Positions 7,101 to 14,102 of a stretch of DNA of 14,378 bases are shown piece after piece. The stretch comes from DATKPE01 sp033854175. GTDB lineage: Bacteria > Bacteroidota > Ignavibacteria > UBA10030 > SZUA-254. Location of the stretch: positions 1 to 14,378 of the forward strand of contig JAWOKN010000210.1 in the NCBI GenBank assembly GCA_033854175.1, in the 5' to 3' direction. Both the position numbers and the translations under genes were made by a program. Position 1 is the stretch's first letter; every line of letters begins with the position of its first letter. The notes below the pieces were generated by a model. It was given only the letters and a program-made list of their open reading frames with translations, was not told where the DNA came from and did no database searches.

Positions 7101-9020
7101 TCAACGCAAAAAAGTCGATTGTGCACGTTCGAGGATCGCGCGGATGACGGTTGTATCGGCATGCTGATACGCGAGCCAGGAGCAGTGGTGCGCCAGTTCC
7201 GCGATCCGCAGTGAATTAAAGTCCCCGATATCCGACGAATTGATCCCCTCGTTCAGTCTCGCAATTTCCCTCGCAGCCTCCTGGTACCGGCCCGTCAGGA
7301 GAAGCGATACGGCGATCCCCCTCACAGCCGAGGCATTAAAGGGATCCTCGTCGAGCGCCTTCCTATAATACGCAATTGCGCGATGATAATCTCCTGCCGT
7401 CTGGAGGGCAACCGCGAGTTTATGGTAGAGAAATCCAAGCTGATCATCCGGGTGTGAGGCCGATGGTTCCAGGCGGCGGATAATCTCCCTCCGTTCCCCG
7501 ATTTCCCTGGATGGATCGGGGATCAGTGCGCAGCCGATATTGATCATATAGGCGGACCCCGCGTAATAAGAGTTAAATCCCCACACACCGAGGCTCCTCA
7601 GGCGGGCGGAGGCGGGATCGGGTTGAGCGTTCACGAGGAAAAATGATGCGGGAAGGAGTGCCAGACCCAGCGCCGCACCGACAACTCCGGTGGACAACCG
7701 GGGAACCTTCGCGAACATGGATACTGAGATATCAAAAGCGATGAACATCACCGGGACGGCGCCCAGTGAAAGCATGTCCCAATCGCGCATCGGGGTAAGG
7801 AGCGGATCGACGGTCAGTTCAAAAAGGAGAAAATACAAACCTGCCAGGAGAAAAAACAGAAGCCGGGGTGCCGGCCGGACAAGCTCCCTCCGGTGGACGA
7901 GGGAAATGATCAACACCATAAGGACGCCCGGGGCGAGGGTGAGAAGCAGCTCCTGCAGGACATCGTTCAGATGAGCGGGGGAAAAAAGCGAGTAGGCGTG
8001 CGGGGGATTAAGGTAGTTGACAAGCGGAAGAAATATTTTCCTCACTTTTTCGGCATTATCCCCCGTCTCGAATTGTGCGGCATGAAACAGAAAGAAATAG
8101 ACCAGCGCCATGGCGACAAGGCTCAGTGCAACACCGGCATACACGACCTGTGTCCGGCACCATTTCCTGAGCCCGGCTCTTTTCCGGCCGAGATGATACA
8201 GAAGGAGATAGACCAGGGCAGGGGTACAAAGGACCATCTGGATATGCAGTTTCAGGCCAACCAGGAACACCAGTGCGATCCAGGGAAGAGTATTTTTCCC
8301 CTCAAAATATTTCCATGCGAGGATGGAGAAAAGGACCAGGGCAAGGTAGACAAGCGTATAGTCCTCGACATAGCCGAAGAACATCTGGGTGGGGGCGCAG
8401 ATGGCGCCGGTGACAAAGACAAAAAACCGCCACACAGGCGAACCTTCGGTCGACATAACAAACCAGAGGAAGGCGATGACAAATGCAGCTCCGCAGGCAG
8501 AGCTGGCGATCTGGTAGACAAGTTTCTGATCGAGTCCTGTCAGAGCCGAGATCTTCTGATGAAGGTATCTCGTCAGAGGCTCAAAATCATCGAACCGGAG
8601 AATGTCCATAAGCGTGAATTTCTTCCCCGCGAGGATAAGAAGCAGGGATTTCGCGTCCCCGTACATATCGATCGATATCCGCCAGAGGTAGAAGAGCACG
8701 CCGGCCGTTACGCCGCAAAGGACGATCATGACAAAGCGGCCGGAAGTCATCGTGCCGGGTGGAAAAAGCCAACCCGAGATTTTTGGAACGTAGAACCGGG
8801 AGAAAAGCGGGACACTAAGGAGAAGCGAGACAAGGAGGAAGCCGAACCGGAGCGGAAGCGGCAGAAACGCCAGCATATGGACGCCCCACAGGCCGGAATC
8901 CGGGAACATCAACCCCGCGATGGCAAGTAGGAGAAAAGCCGCGTAGAGGAGAAGAATCAGGGGGGCGCCCGGCTCCACCGGGGAATTTTCCTGATATCCG
9001 AGCTTATGGAACGGAAACAT
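7101..9020 (-). CDS. Multispanning membrane protein with C-terminal TPR repeats, possibly GT-C-like
   Basis: This 639-residue protein has many hydrophobic segments through about residue 465, then a soluble tail with two TPR-like repeats (about 529-561 and 563-590; motif AGDYHRAIAYYRKALDEDP). After the first segments a polar loop holds YGDAKSL (120-126) and DDFEPLTRYLHQ (144-155). GYVEDY (216-221) and MRDWDM (411-416) follow. Acidic residues in early external loops recall GT-C glycosyltransferases that use polyprenyl-phosphate sugars, but I cannot assign a named family. I set the start at the ATG at 9020 because GGAGGGG stands 4 bases upstream; a GTG at 9050 would add ten residues but has no ribosome site. 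With this start it overlaps the preceding small gene by 17 bases, suggesting coupling. The role may be periplasmic glycan transfer or assembly, by inference. Confidence 0.7.
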   Translation of the reverse strand: MFPFHKLGYQENSPVEPGAPLILLLYAAFLLLAIAGLMFPDSGLWGVHMLAFLPLPLRFGFLLVSLLLSVPLFSRFYVPKISGWLFPPGTMTSGRFVMIVLCGVTAGVLFYLWRISIDMYGDAKSLLLILAGKKFTLMDILRFDDFEPLTRYLHQKISALTGLDQKLVYQIASSACGAAFVIAFLWFVMSTEGSPVWRFFVFVTGAICAPTQMFFGYVEDYTLVYLALVLFSILAWKYFEGKNTLPWIALVFLVGLKLHIQMVLCTPALVYLLLYHLGRKRAGLRKWCRTQVVYAGVALSLVAMALVYFFLFHAAQFETGDNAEKVRKIFLPLVNYLNPPHAYSLFSPAHLNDVLQELLLTLAPGVLMVLIISLVHRRELVRPAPRLLFFLLAGLYFLLFELTVDPLLTPMRDWDMLSLGAVPVMFIAFDISVSMFAKVPRLSTGVVGAALGLALLPASFFLVNAQPDPASARLRSLGVWGFNSYYAGSAYMINIGCALIPDPSREIGERREIIRRLEPSASHPDDQLGFLYHKLAVALQTAGDYHRAIAYYRKALDEDPFNASAVRGIAVSLLLTGRYQEAAREIARLNEGINSSDIGDFNSLRIAELAHHCSWLAYQHADTTVIRAILERAQSTFLR

Positions 9021-9348
9021 GTTTCCCCTCCACAACAACGAAACGGTCACCGCGGATCAGCCAGCCGGAAAATTCCCGTTGCTTCCCCCCGAGTGACAGA
9101 TAGCCCGTGAGTGTATCGCTGTTATTACTCACGAGCCGGTAGACAAACGTGACGGCGGTATCTGCGGTATTCGTGAAAACCCACTCGGCGGCGCCCTCAC
9201 CTGTCGACACATCGGTGCCTGTCAGACGGAACGAAAACGATACAGGGGGGAGATTCTCCACCCGTTGTGGCGGAGACCACGACTGTGCGAGGCAGTCGGA
9301 GAGAAGAAAAACAAAGCAAAGGAAAATATATCGGAACCGGAAGGCCAT
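9004..9348 (-). CDS. Small exported beta-rich protein of unknown function
   Basis: I do not recognise this 114-residue protein. It begins MAFRFRYIFLCFVFLLSDCLAQ: a basic start, a hydrophobic core (about 8-17) and a plausible signal peptidase I site after CLA or LAQ near residue 21-22. LSDC resembles a lipobox only poorly because Asp precedes Cys. The mature part (about 90 residues) alternates short hydrophobic and polar stretches (VSFSFRLTG, AAEWVFTN, AVTFVYRLVS, LTGYLSLGG, RFVVVEG), which suggests a small beta-sandwich. It lies 16 bases after the YfhO-type gene and overlaps the TPR membrane-protein gene by 17 bases, so it is probably made with them and may act with them outside the cytoplasmic membrane. 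Extending the frame to 9423 would add 25 residues overlapping the previous gene and would bury the signal peptide, so I chose the ATG at 9348. Confidence 0.65.
   Translation of the reverse strand: MAFRFRYIFLCFVFLLSDCLAQSWSPPQRVENLPPVSFSFRLTGTDVSTGEGAAEWVFTNTADTAVTFVYRLVSNNSDTLTGYLSLGGKQREFSGWLIRGDRFVVVEGKHVSVP
9025..9031 (-). promoter_or_regulatory. Strong ribosome binding site setting the start of the TPR membrane protein
   Basis: GGAGGGG on the minus strand is separated by AAAC from the ATG at 9020. It lies within the last codons of the small exported-protein gene. It is the strongest Shine-Dalgarno match in the window and argues against the in-frame GTG at 9050. Confidence 0.75.
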
Positions 9349-9364
9349 CCGACGGGAGAATAAG

Positions 9365-11668
9365 TCAGGACGAGGGTTGCGGTGGGGGCGGCCGGTGTTC
9401 CCGCCGGTAGGAGAACCAGCCACCGGCGAGGGCCAGGATCAGTGTGACGCCTGTAATGGCGGCACCGCGTCGGAAACTCGCGGGTTCGAACCGAAGGTCG
9501 ATGTGATGTTCGCCGGCCTCGAGGGGGATTGCGCGGAGGCAGTAATCGGCGCGGTAGATCTTCCGGTCCGTGCCGTCGACATCGGCATGCCAGCCCGGGT
9601 AATAAATTTCGCTCACCACGAGATAGGCGTTCCTGCGGGTTGAGGCATCGATCCTGATCTCATTGAGATCATACGAGGTTATCGTGGCGCGGCCCGGAGC
9701 GAGCGAATCGGCGGGGGGAACTGCAAAGTGCGGATCTTCCTCCAGGAGCACCTCGCCGGCGGGTCTGAAAGACTCGCCTTCCATATAGGCGGTTTCGGAT
9801 TTTTCATCAGGAAGAATGCGGGCCTGGTTCACGAGAAACGCCCTCGGGAAGTAGCTCTCCGACTTCCGAAGGCCCATCGTCTGGTGAATGGTATCGATAC
9901 CGACCCTGTACTTTGCGTTCAGGAGGTCATAGCAGAACCGGCCCACGGGATAGTTACGCTGAAGTGCAAGCGGAGTATATCCTTCGCACGTAAAAATGCG
10001 GTCGATCATCCCCTGGTTGCGGTCGATCAGCATCGCCCCGCCCGAGCGGGAATTAAAACGGAATAATTCCGTCTTCCCCTCCTCCCTGATCAGGGTGACG
10101 ATATCGCTCCCGCGGGAATAGTAATCCTCGGGGTTTGTGGGGCCGTTATTCTGGTCAAACCCGAACATATTCATGTCGACAAAATGGAAAACGAGGATCA
10201 GCACGACCAGAGTCGCGGCGGATATCATTTTTTTCCGGAAGGCGATAAAAAGGCCGCAGGCGACAAGAAGAAGGACGAGGGATGTCGAGACGGCCGTTGT
10301 GACCATCGGATGAATCTGGCCGTAGGCGCGTTCATCACCGGCGGGCTGGAAGAGGCCTGCCTGGCCGATGATCCAGACAAGGAGGCCACAGGCGATCATC
10401 GAGAGGAGGAACCTCATGATTTTTTTCTCAGAACCCCCGGAGGTCATGAGATAGCGGAGCCCGAAACCTGACAGGACGGAAGCGCCGAGAGTGACATAAT
10501 AGGACATCCTTCCGGGAACGCGGAACTTGTCGAAACCCGGCACGAGGTGGAAAAAGAGTGAATGAAAGATAAAATTGTTCCCGAGGCTGTAGAGAAGTCC
10601 GAACAGCATGACGCCGGCGAAGAAGGCCACATAGCGTTCCCTCCGGAGGAGAAAGAGCGCGGCGCAGAGCGTTATGAAGGGGACAAGCCCGAGGTAGATG
10701 CATGTTTCCCAGTACTCCCAGTAATTCGTGCCGAGCCAGAATGTTGAGCCCTGGGCACCGCTTGAACCGAAATATTTCGGAACAAGAAGTGTAATGATCT
10801 GCTGAAACTGCAGCGAACCCTCGGACGATTTGTCGAAGCTGATCTCGGCCCGTTGCGAAAGCGTCCCCATTTCCTGTGTTGGAAGAAGCTGGAGGGCGGT
10901 CAGGCCGAATGCAATGACGATGACGCCTGCGGCCAGGGTGGCGGCAAGAGCAAACGGGGCAAATCCCGATGTGCGGAAGACCGGCCATGCCTCAAAGAGA
11001 AAATATCCGAGGAGGAGAAGAAGGATATAAAGTGTAAACTGGGGTGAACCGGCAAGTATGGCATGTCCCAAAACGAGGCCCGTGACAATCATCCAGAAGG
11101 GGGATTTCTTACGAAGCGTCCGCCGGAAAAAAAGCAGGAGGAGCGGTGACCAGGCCACCTGGCAGACAAAGGTCTCATGGATCACCTGGACGATCATAAA
11201 GCCGGAGAAGGCAAACGCGACGCCTGCAAAAAGGGCATAGGGACGCTCAAGTCCGAGTTCGCGCATGAAAAGATACAAGCCGAAGCCTGCCACGACATAG
11301 TGTGCGATAATCAGCACCTCGACCCAGAGAAAATAGAGTTTGTCCCCGCTGACAAAAAGTGTCAGGAGGAGGTTCGGGATATAGAACAGGGCTGTCTGGA
11401 TATCCGCCTGGAAGGGCATCCCGTTATAGGTATAGGGATTCCACAAGGGGAGTGAGCCGTGGGCGAGAGAGACGGCGGCAAAATTCCTGAACGCATAATA
11501 CTGATACATGAAGTCCTCCCAGAAAAACGCCTTCTGGAGGAGGATATCGCGGAAGAAGAAGGCGACCAGGAGGGTAAGGATGGCGGTGACGTGCCAAGAG
11601 TTCAGTCGCCCCAGGGGAACGGGCTGTTGTTTTGACTTCGGTTCACTCGCTTTTTTCATTCGGGGCAA
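9365..11668 (-). CDS. YfhO-type multispanning membrane protein (putative GT-C glycosyltransferase)
   Basis: This 767-residue protein has about a dozen hydrophobic segments and a large soluble C-terminal domain. After the first segment comes a loop with WED (50-52), then PLWNPYTYNGMPF (74-86), a pattern typical of the YfhO family. Further family-like motifs are AGSPQFTLY (206-214), LLPTQE (261-266), VPGFDKFRVPGRM (376-388) and DLLNAKYRV (581-589). The C-terminal part includes SEIYYPGWHADVDG (686-699), a beta-rich module common near the end of these proteins. A final hydrophobic segment is near 736-752. Bacillus and Listeria YfhO proteins act with a GtrB/CsbB-like partner to glycosylate teichoic acids from a lipid-linked sugar; here such a partner lies two genes upstream. 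The start is a TTG at 11668 with AAGGG 5 bases before it; ATG at 11659 is the alternative, but its spacing is 14. Confidence 0.8.
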   Translation of the reverse strand: MPRMKKASEPKSKQQPVPLGRLNSWHVTAILTLLVAFFFRDILLQKAFFWEDFMYQYYAFRNFAAVSLAHGSLPLWNPYTYNGMPFQADIQTALFYIPNLLLTLFVSGDKLYFLWVEVLIIAHYVVAGFGLYLFMRELGLERPYALFAGVAFAFSGFMIVQVIHETFVCQVAWSPLLLLFFRRTLRKKSPFWMIVTGLVLGHAILAGSPQFTLYILLLLLGYFLFEAWPVFRTSGFAPFALAATLAAGVIVIAFGLTALQLLPTQEMGTLSQRAEISFDKSSEGSLQFQQIITLLVPKYFGSSGAQGSTFWLGTNYWEYWETCIYLGLVPFITLCAALFLLRRERYVAFFAGVMLFGLLYSLGNNFIFHSLFFHLVPGFDKFRVPGRMSYYVTLGASVLSGFGLRYLMTSGGSEKKIMRFLLSMIACGLLVWIIGQAGLFQPAGDERAYGQIHPMVTTAVSTSLVLLLVACGLFIAFRKKMISAATLVVLILVFHFVDMNMFGFDQNNGPTNPEDYYSRGSDIVTLIREEGKTELFRFNSRSGGAMLIDRNQGMIDRIFTCEGYTPLALQRNYPVGRFCYDLLNAKYRVGIDTIHQTMGLRKSESYFPRAFLVNQARILPDEKSETAYMEGESFRPAGEVLLEEDPHFAVPPADSLAPGRATITSYDLNEIRIDASTRRNAYLVVSEIYYPGWHADVDGTDRKIYRADYCLRAIPLEAGEHHIDLRFEPASFRRGAAITGVTLILALAGGWFSYRREHRPPPPQPSS

Positions 11669-11673
11669 CTGGT

Positions 11674-11678
11674 CCCTT
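11674..11678 (-). promoter_or_regulatory. Ribosome binding site favouring a TTG start for the YfhO-type gene
   Basis: AAGGG on the minus strand lies 5 bases before TTG (11668) and 14 before the in-frame ATG (11659). The spacing favours TTG, which would add three residues. The site sits immediately before the stop codon of the GT9 gene. Confidence 0.45.
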
Positions 11679-12767
11679 CTACGGTGTCAACCACCGCAGG
11701 CAGGCATTCATGACGCTATCAGTGGTGAGGTACTGCATGCAGTTGTTGGGGCACGTAGGGGAATAGAAGCAGGTACACGTGAAATCCGGTTCAAGGATTT
11801 CGCCCCTCCCGTAGAGTTCAAACTCGTGCTTATTGAAGATATTATTAAAGAGGACGAGATTCTTCCTGAGGCCTATGGCGATATGCATGGCCATCGTGAC
11901 GGCAGTAACGACGAGGTCGCACTGGTTCACCTCGCTCATAAACAGCGTGAGGGGGAAATGGCCGGGATAGTGGGCGCCGCTCAGGCGGGCGATGCGTTTA
12001 TTCTTCAGATGCTCCTGTTCCCCGCCGAGAAGGAGGGGCCGGTGGCCCGCTTTTTTCAGTTGTTTGGCGAGTGTGATCCAGTACTTTTCGGGCCAGAGGC
12101 GGGAGGTCCACCGTCCGCCGCATCCTGTATTGAGGCCGACAATTTTCCCCTTCCCGGGGATCTCCCAGGGATAGTCATGGATATCGGGCATCATATACTC
12201 CTCGCCGCCGAACTGGAACCCGCAGATCTCAAAAATCTCATCCTGGTACGACCGGGTGTTCTGTTTGCTGACGTCGTCGAAGACGCCGGTGAGGTATTTA
12301 TGTTCTGCGGCCTTGTCGAGGGGGACACATTTGCCGTTCTTCCATGAATACCCCCGTTTCGAGCGGCCCCGGAGCTGGGAGCAGAGGGCTGCCGCCTCCT
12401 TATCCTTATCGAGGCTATAGATGAAATCGAACTCCGTCGCAAGGAGTGTGACCATGCTCTGCGGGGAAAAGGGAAGAATCATATCGACACTCCTCGGGGG
12501 GACGATCTCGGGTGTATTCGTCAGCCACCAGATCTGGGCATGGGGTTCGACCGAGCGGAGTTTCCGGAGGAGTGGGGTTGTACGGATGACATCGCCGAGT
12601 GCGCCGAGTTTAATGATCAGGATCTTCCTCGAGACCGGGTCATAGTAGGTACAATCGCGCCCGAGATCATCGACGCAGTGGACGCCATACTGTTTATGGG
12701 GCTGGCAGGGAACGTCGCCGCGGAAGGCCCTGCAATCATATTTCAATTGCTTGACGGTAAGGTTCAT
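11679..12767 (-). CDS. GT9 glycosyltransferase (heptosyltransferase-like) with extra cysteine clusters
   Basis: This 362-residue GT-B enzyme is of the ADP-heptose:LPS heptosyltransferase family (CAZy GT9). After a 48-residue leader, RKILIIKLGALGDVIRTTPL (48-67) carries the GALGD motif with catalytic-type D59. GLNTGCGGRWTSRLWP (211-226) and PLLLGGEQE (244-252) begin the donor half, and VVTAVTMAMHIAIG (286-299) is the phosphate-binding region. In E. coli WaaC-type enzymes an Asp precedes this Thr; here it is V290. Unusual cysteines occur at 12, 21, 31 and 39, with histidines 24 and 30, and near the C-terminus at 331, 333, 339 and 343. The ATG at 12767 is chosen; an earlier in-frame ATG at 12929 would run 100 bases into the upstream GT2 gene and give a non-family-like tail. 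GAGG lies 13 bases upstream (12781-12784), slightly far. The acceptor is probably a lipid-linked or core sugar, by inference. Confidence 0.82.
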   Translation of the reverse strand: MNLTVKQLKYDCRAFRGDVPCQPHKQYGVHCVDDLGRDCTYYDPVSRKILIIKLGALGDVIRTTPLLRKLRSVEPHAQIWWLTNTPEIVPPRSVDMILPFSPQSMVTLLATEFDFIYSLDKDKEAAALCSQLRGRSKRGYSWKNGKCVPLDKAAEHKYLTGVFDDVSKQNTRSYQDEIFEICGFQFGGEEYMMPDIHDYPWEIPGKGKIVGLNTGCGGRWTSRLWPEKYWITLAKQLKKAGHRPLLLGGEQEHLKNKRIARLSGAHYPGHFPLTLFMSEVNQCDLVVTAVTMAMHIAIGLRKNLVLFNNIFNKHEFELYGRGEILEPDFTCTCFYSPTCPNNCMQYLTTDSVMNACLRWLTP

Positions 12768-12825
12768 TGCGATAAAGGTTCCTCGTTTATGGGCGCACCG
12801 GGGGAAAGGCCCGCCGGGCGGAGGG

Positions 12826-14013
12826 TCACTTCCAGAATTCCTTGATGGAATACTCCTTCTCGGGGGACTGATGCGTCTTCGTGATAAGTTCGCCCAGGAG
12901 GCCCACGGAGATGACCTGTACGCCGACAATAATCAGGAGAATCCCGCCAAAAAACAGTGGGCGGTTACTGAGGGACATCCCCTGTGTAAACTTCAGGATA
13001 GCCAGATAAAGGTCGATAGCAGTCCCCGCCAGGACGCAGAGCAAACCCCAGAATCCGAAGAGGTGGAGAGGTCTCTGGAGGTACCGGGTAGTAAAGAGGA
13101 CCGTCAGAAGGTCGAGGAAACCCTTCCAGAAGCGGCCCGCGCCGAACTTGGTCTTGCCGTATTTTCTCGGGCGGTGTTGGACGACGACCTCGCTGACTCG
13201 GTAGCCGAGCCAGTGGGCGAGGACCGGGATATAGCGGTGGAGTTCACCGTAAATTTTCAGATCCTTGACGACCTCGCGCCGGTAGATCTTCAGGCCGCAG
13301 TTAAAATCGTGCAATCTGATGCCGGTCATTACCGAGGTCACAAAATTGAAGAACCGCGACGGAATGGTTTTGGAGATCGGGTCGTGCCGTTTTTTCTTCC
13401 AGCCGGAGACCATATCGAACCCCTTTTTGATCTCGTGCAGGAGGTTCTGGATTTCGTCGGGATCATCCTGCAGGTCGGCGTCCATCGTGACGACAAAATT
13501 GCCGTCGGCGTGGGCGAAGCCGACAGACAGTGCTGCCGATTTCCCGTAATTTCTCCGGAAGCGGATAATTTTCACACGCCGGTCCCTGTGGCGCAGTTCA
13601 TGGAGAACGCGGACCGAGCCGTCGGTACTCCCGTCGTCGACAAAGATGATCTCAAAACGTCCGATTCTGCCCAATGCGGAGCGCAGGGCATCATAGAGTT
13701 CCCGCAAGGATTGTTCCTCGTTATAGAGGGGGATAACGACGGATACCTCGCGTGCCCCTTCGTGGGGATGTTCATTCCGCGGGCCCTGTTGTTGCGGGCG
13801 CTGGCGCGGCGGCCGGTTCCTCCGTTCGCGCCCCTGCTGGCGCTGGAGATTCTGGGAAGGGCGGTTATCGGGTGTCTGGGTCTGGGGTGCCGGGGGTGGA
13901 TTTTCCGTCTCCCTGGGACGCTGGTCGGAGGCTGGTGGTGGTTGTGGTTGTGGAGGTGGACCAGCCGGCTGTGGAGGTGTTTGGGGTTGAAGATCTTCGT
14001 TTTGTCCATTCAT
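12826..14013 (-). CDS. GT2 polyprenyl-phosphate sugar synthase (DPM1/GtrB/CsbB-like) with proline-rich N-terminus
   Basis: This 395-residue protein has three parts. Residues 1-88 are low-complexity, rich in Pro, Gln, Arg and Asn. Residues 89-310 form a GT-A domain with VSVVIPLYNEE (90-100), FVDDGSTDGS (124-133), RRNYGKSAAL (153-162), the metal-binding DADLQDDP (178-185) and DFNCGLKIYRR (236-246). Two hydrophobic segments follow at about 318-340 and 354-375, with a cytoplasmic tail. This matches enzymes that transfer a sugar from a nucleotide to undecaprenyl or dolichyl phosphate at the membrane. The GT domain and two C-terminal helices are normal for the family; the long tail is not. No internal Met lies between the tail and the GT domain, so the extension seems real. 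No strong Shine-Dalgarno site is seen. It heads the run of genes after the AT-rich gap at 14014-14102. The sugar is unknown. Confidence 0.88.
   Translation of the reverse strand: MNGQNEDLQPQTPPQPAGPPPQPQPPPASDQRPRETENPPPAPQTQTPDNRPSQNLQRQQGRERRNRPPRQRPQQQGPRNEHPHEGAREVSVVIPLYNEEQSLRELYDALRSALGRIGRFEIIFVDDGSTDGSVRVLHELRHRDRRVKIIRFRRNYGKSAALSVGFAHADGNFVVTMDADLQDDPDEIQNLLHEIKKGFDMVSGWKKKRHDPISKTIPSRFFNFVTSVMTGIRLHDFNCGLKIYRREVVKDLKIYGELHRYIPVLAHWLGYRVSEVVVQHRPRKYGKTKFGAGRFWKGFLDLLTVLFTTRYLQRPLHLFGFWGLLCVLAGTAIDLYLAILKFTQGMSLSNRPLFFGGILLIIVGVQVISVGLLGELITKTHQSPEKEYSIKEFWK
13931..13960. repeat. Low-complexity GGTTGT/GGTGG-type repeat
   Basis: Short degenerate G/T hexamers (GGTTGT twice, then GGAGGT) lie on the plus strand within the proline-rich coding region of the GT2 gene, encoding PPPQPQPPP on the minus strand. 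Such tracts can change length by slippage, but the unit is imperfect here. Confidence 0.4.
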
Positions 14014-14102
14014 GATGCATTTTTCAGTAAAATTTTCAAACTAAAATACAATATTTTCGGTCGATAATCAATGAATTACAGATCGGGGGGAGGATATTCT
14101 GT
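14014..14102 (-). promoter_or_regulatory. AT-rich gap with a candidate promoter for the glycosylation gene run
   Basis: This 89-base gap between the dipeptidase stop and the GT2 start is strongly AT-rich. On the minus strand it holds TTGATT (14066-14071), exactly 17 bases and then TATTTT (14043-14048), a reasonable sigma70-like pair that would start transcription near 14036. The leader before the ATG would be about 20 bases with no Shine-Dalgarno site. No clear terminator hairpin for the dipeptidase gene was found, so read-through from it remains possible. Confidence 0.4.

Noticed and set aside
7893..8930. A 345-codon plus-strand open frame opposite the TPR membrane protein
   Set aside because: The translation is rich in Lys, Asp and Gly, as expected from the complement of hydrophobic codons. 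The minus-strand frame encodes ordered membrane segments.
9004..9348. Lipoprotein reading of the small exported protein (LSDC as lipobox)
   Set aside because: Asp directly before the Cys and the poor match to L-[AST]-[AG]-C make a standard signal peptidase I site just after it more likely.
9349..9423. An N-terminal extension of the small exported protein to 9423
   Set aside because: It would overlap the end of the YfhO-type gene and place 25 polar residues before an obvious signal peptide.
12751..14067. A 438-codon open frame on the plus strand opposite the GtrB-like GT2 gene, longer than the gene itself
   Set aside because: Its translation has no recognisable family motifs and mirrors a gene with unmistakable GT2 motifs. 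Long antisense frames are expected in GC-rich codon patterns.
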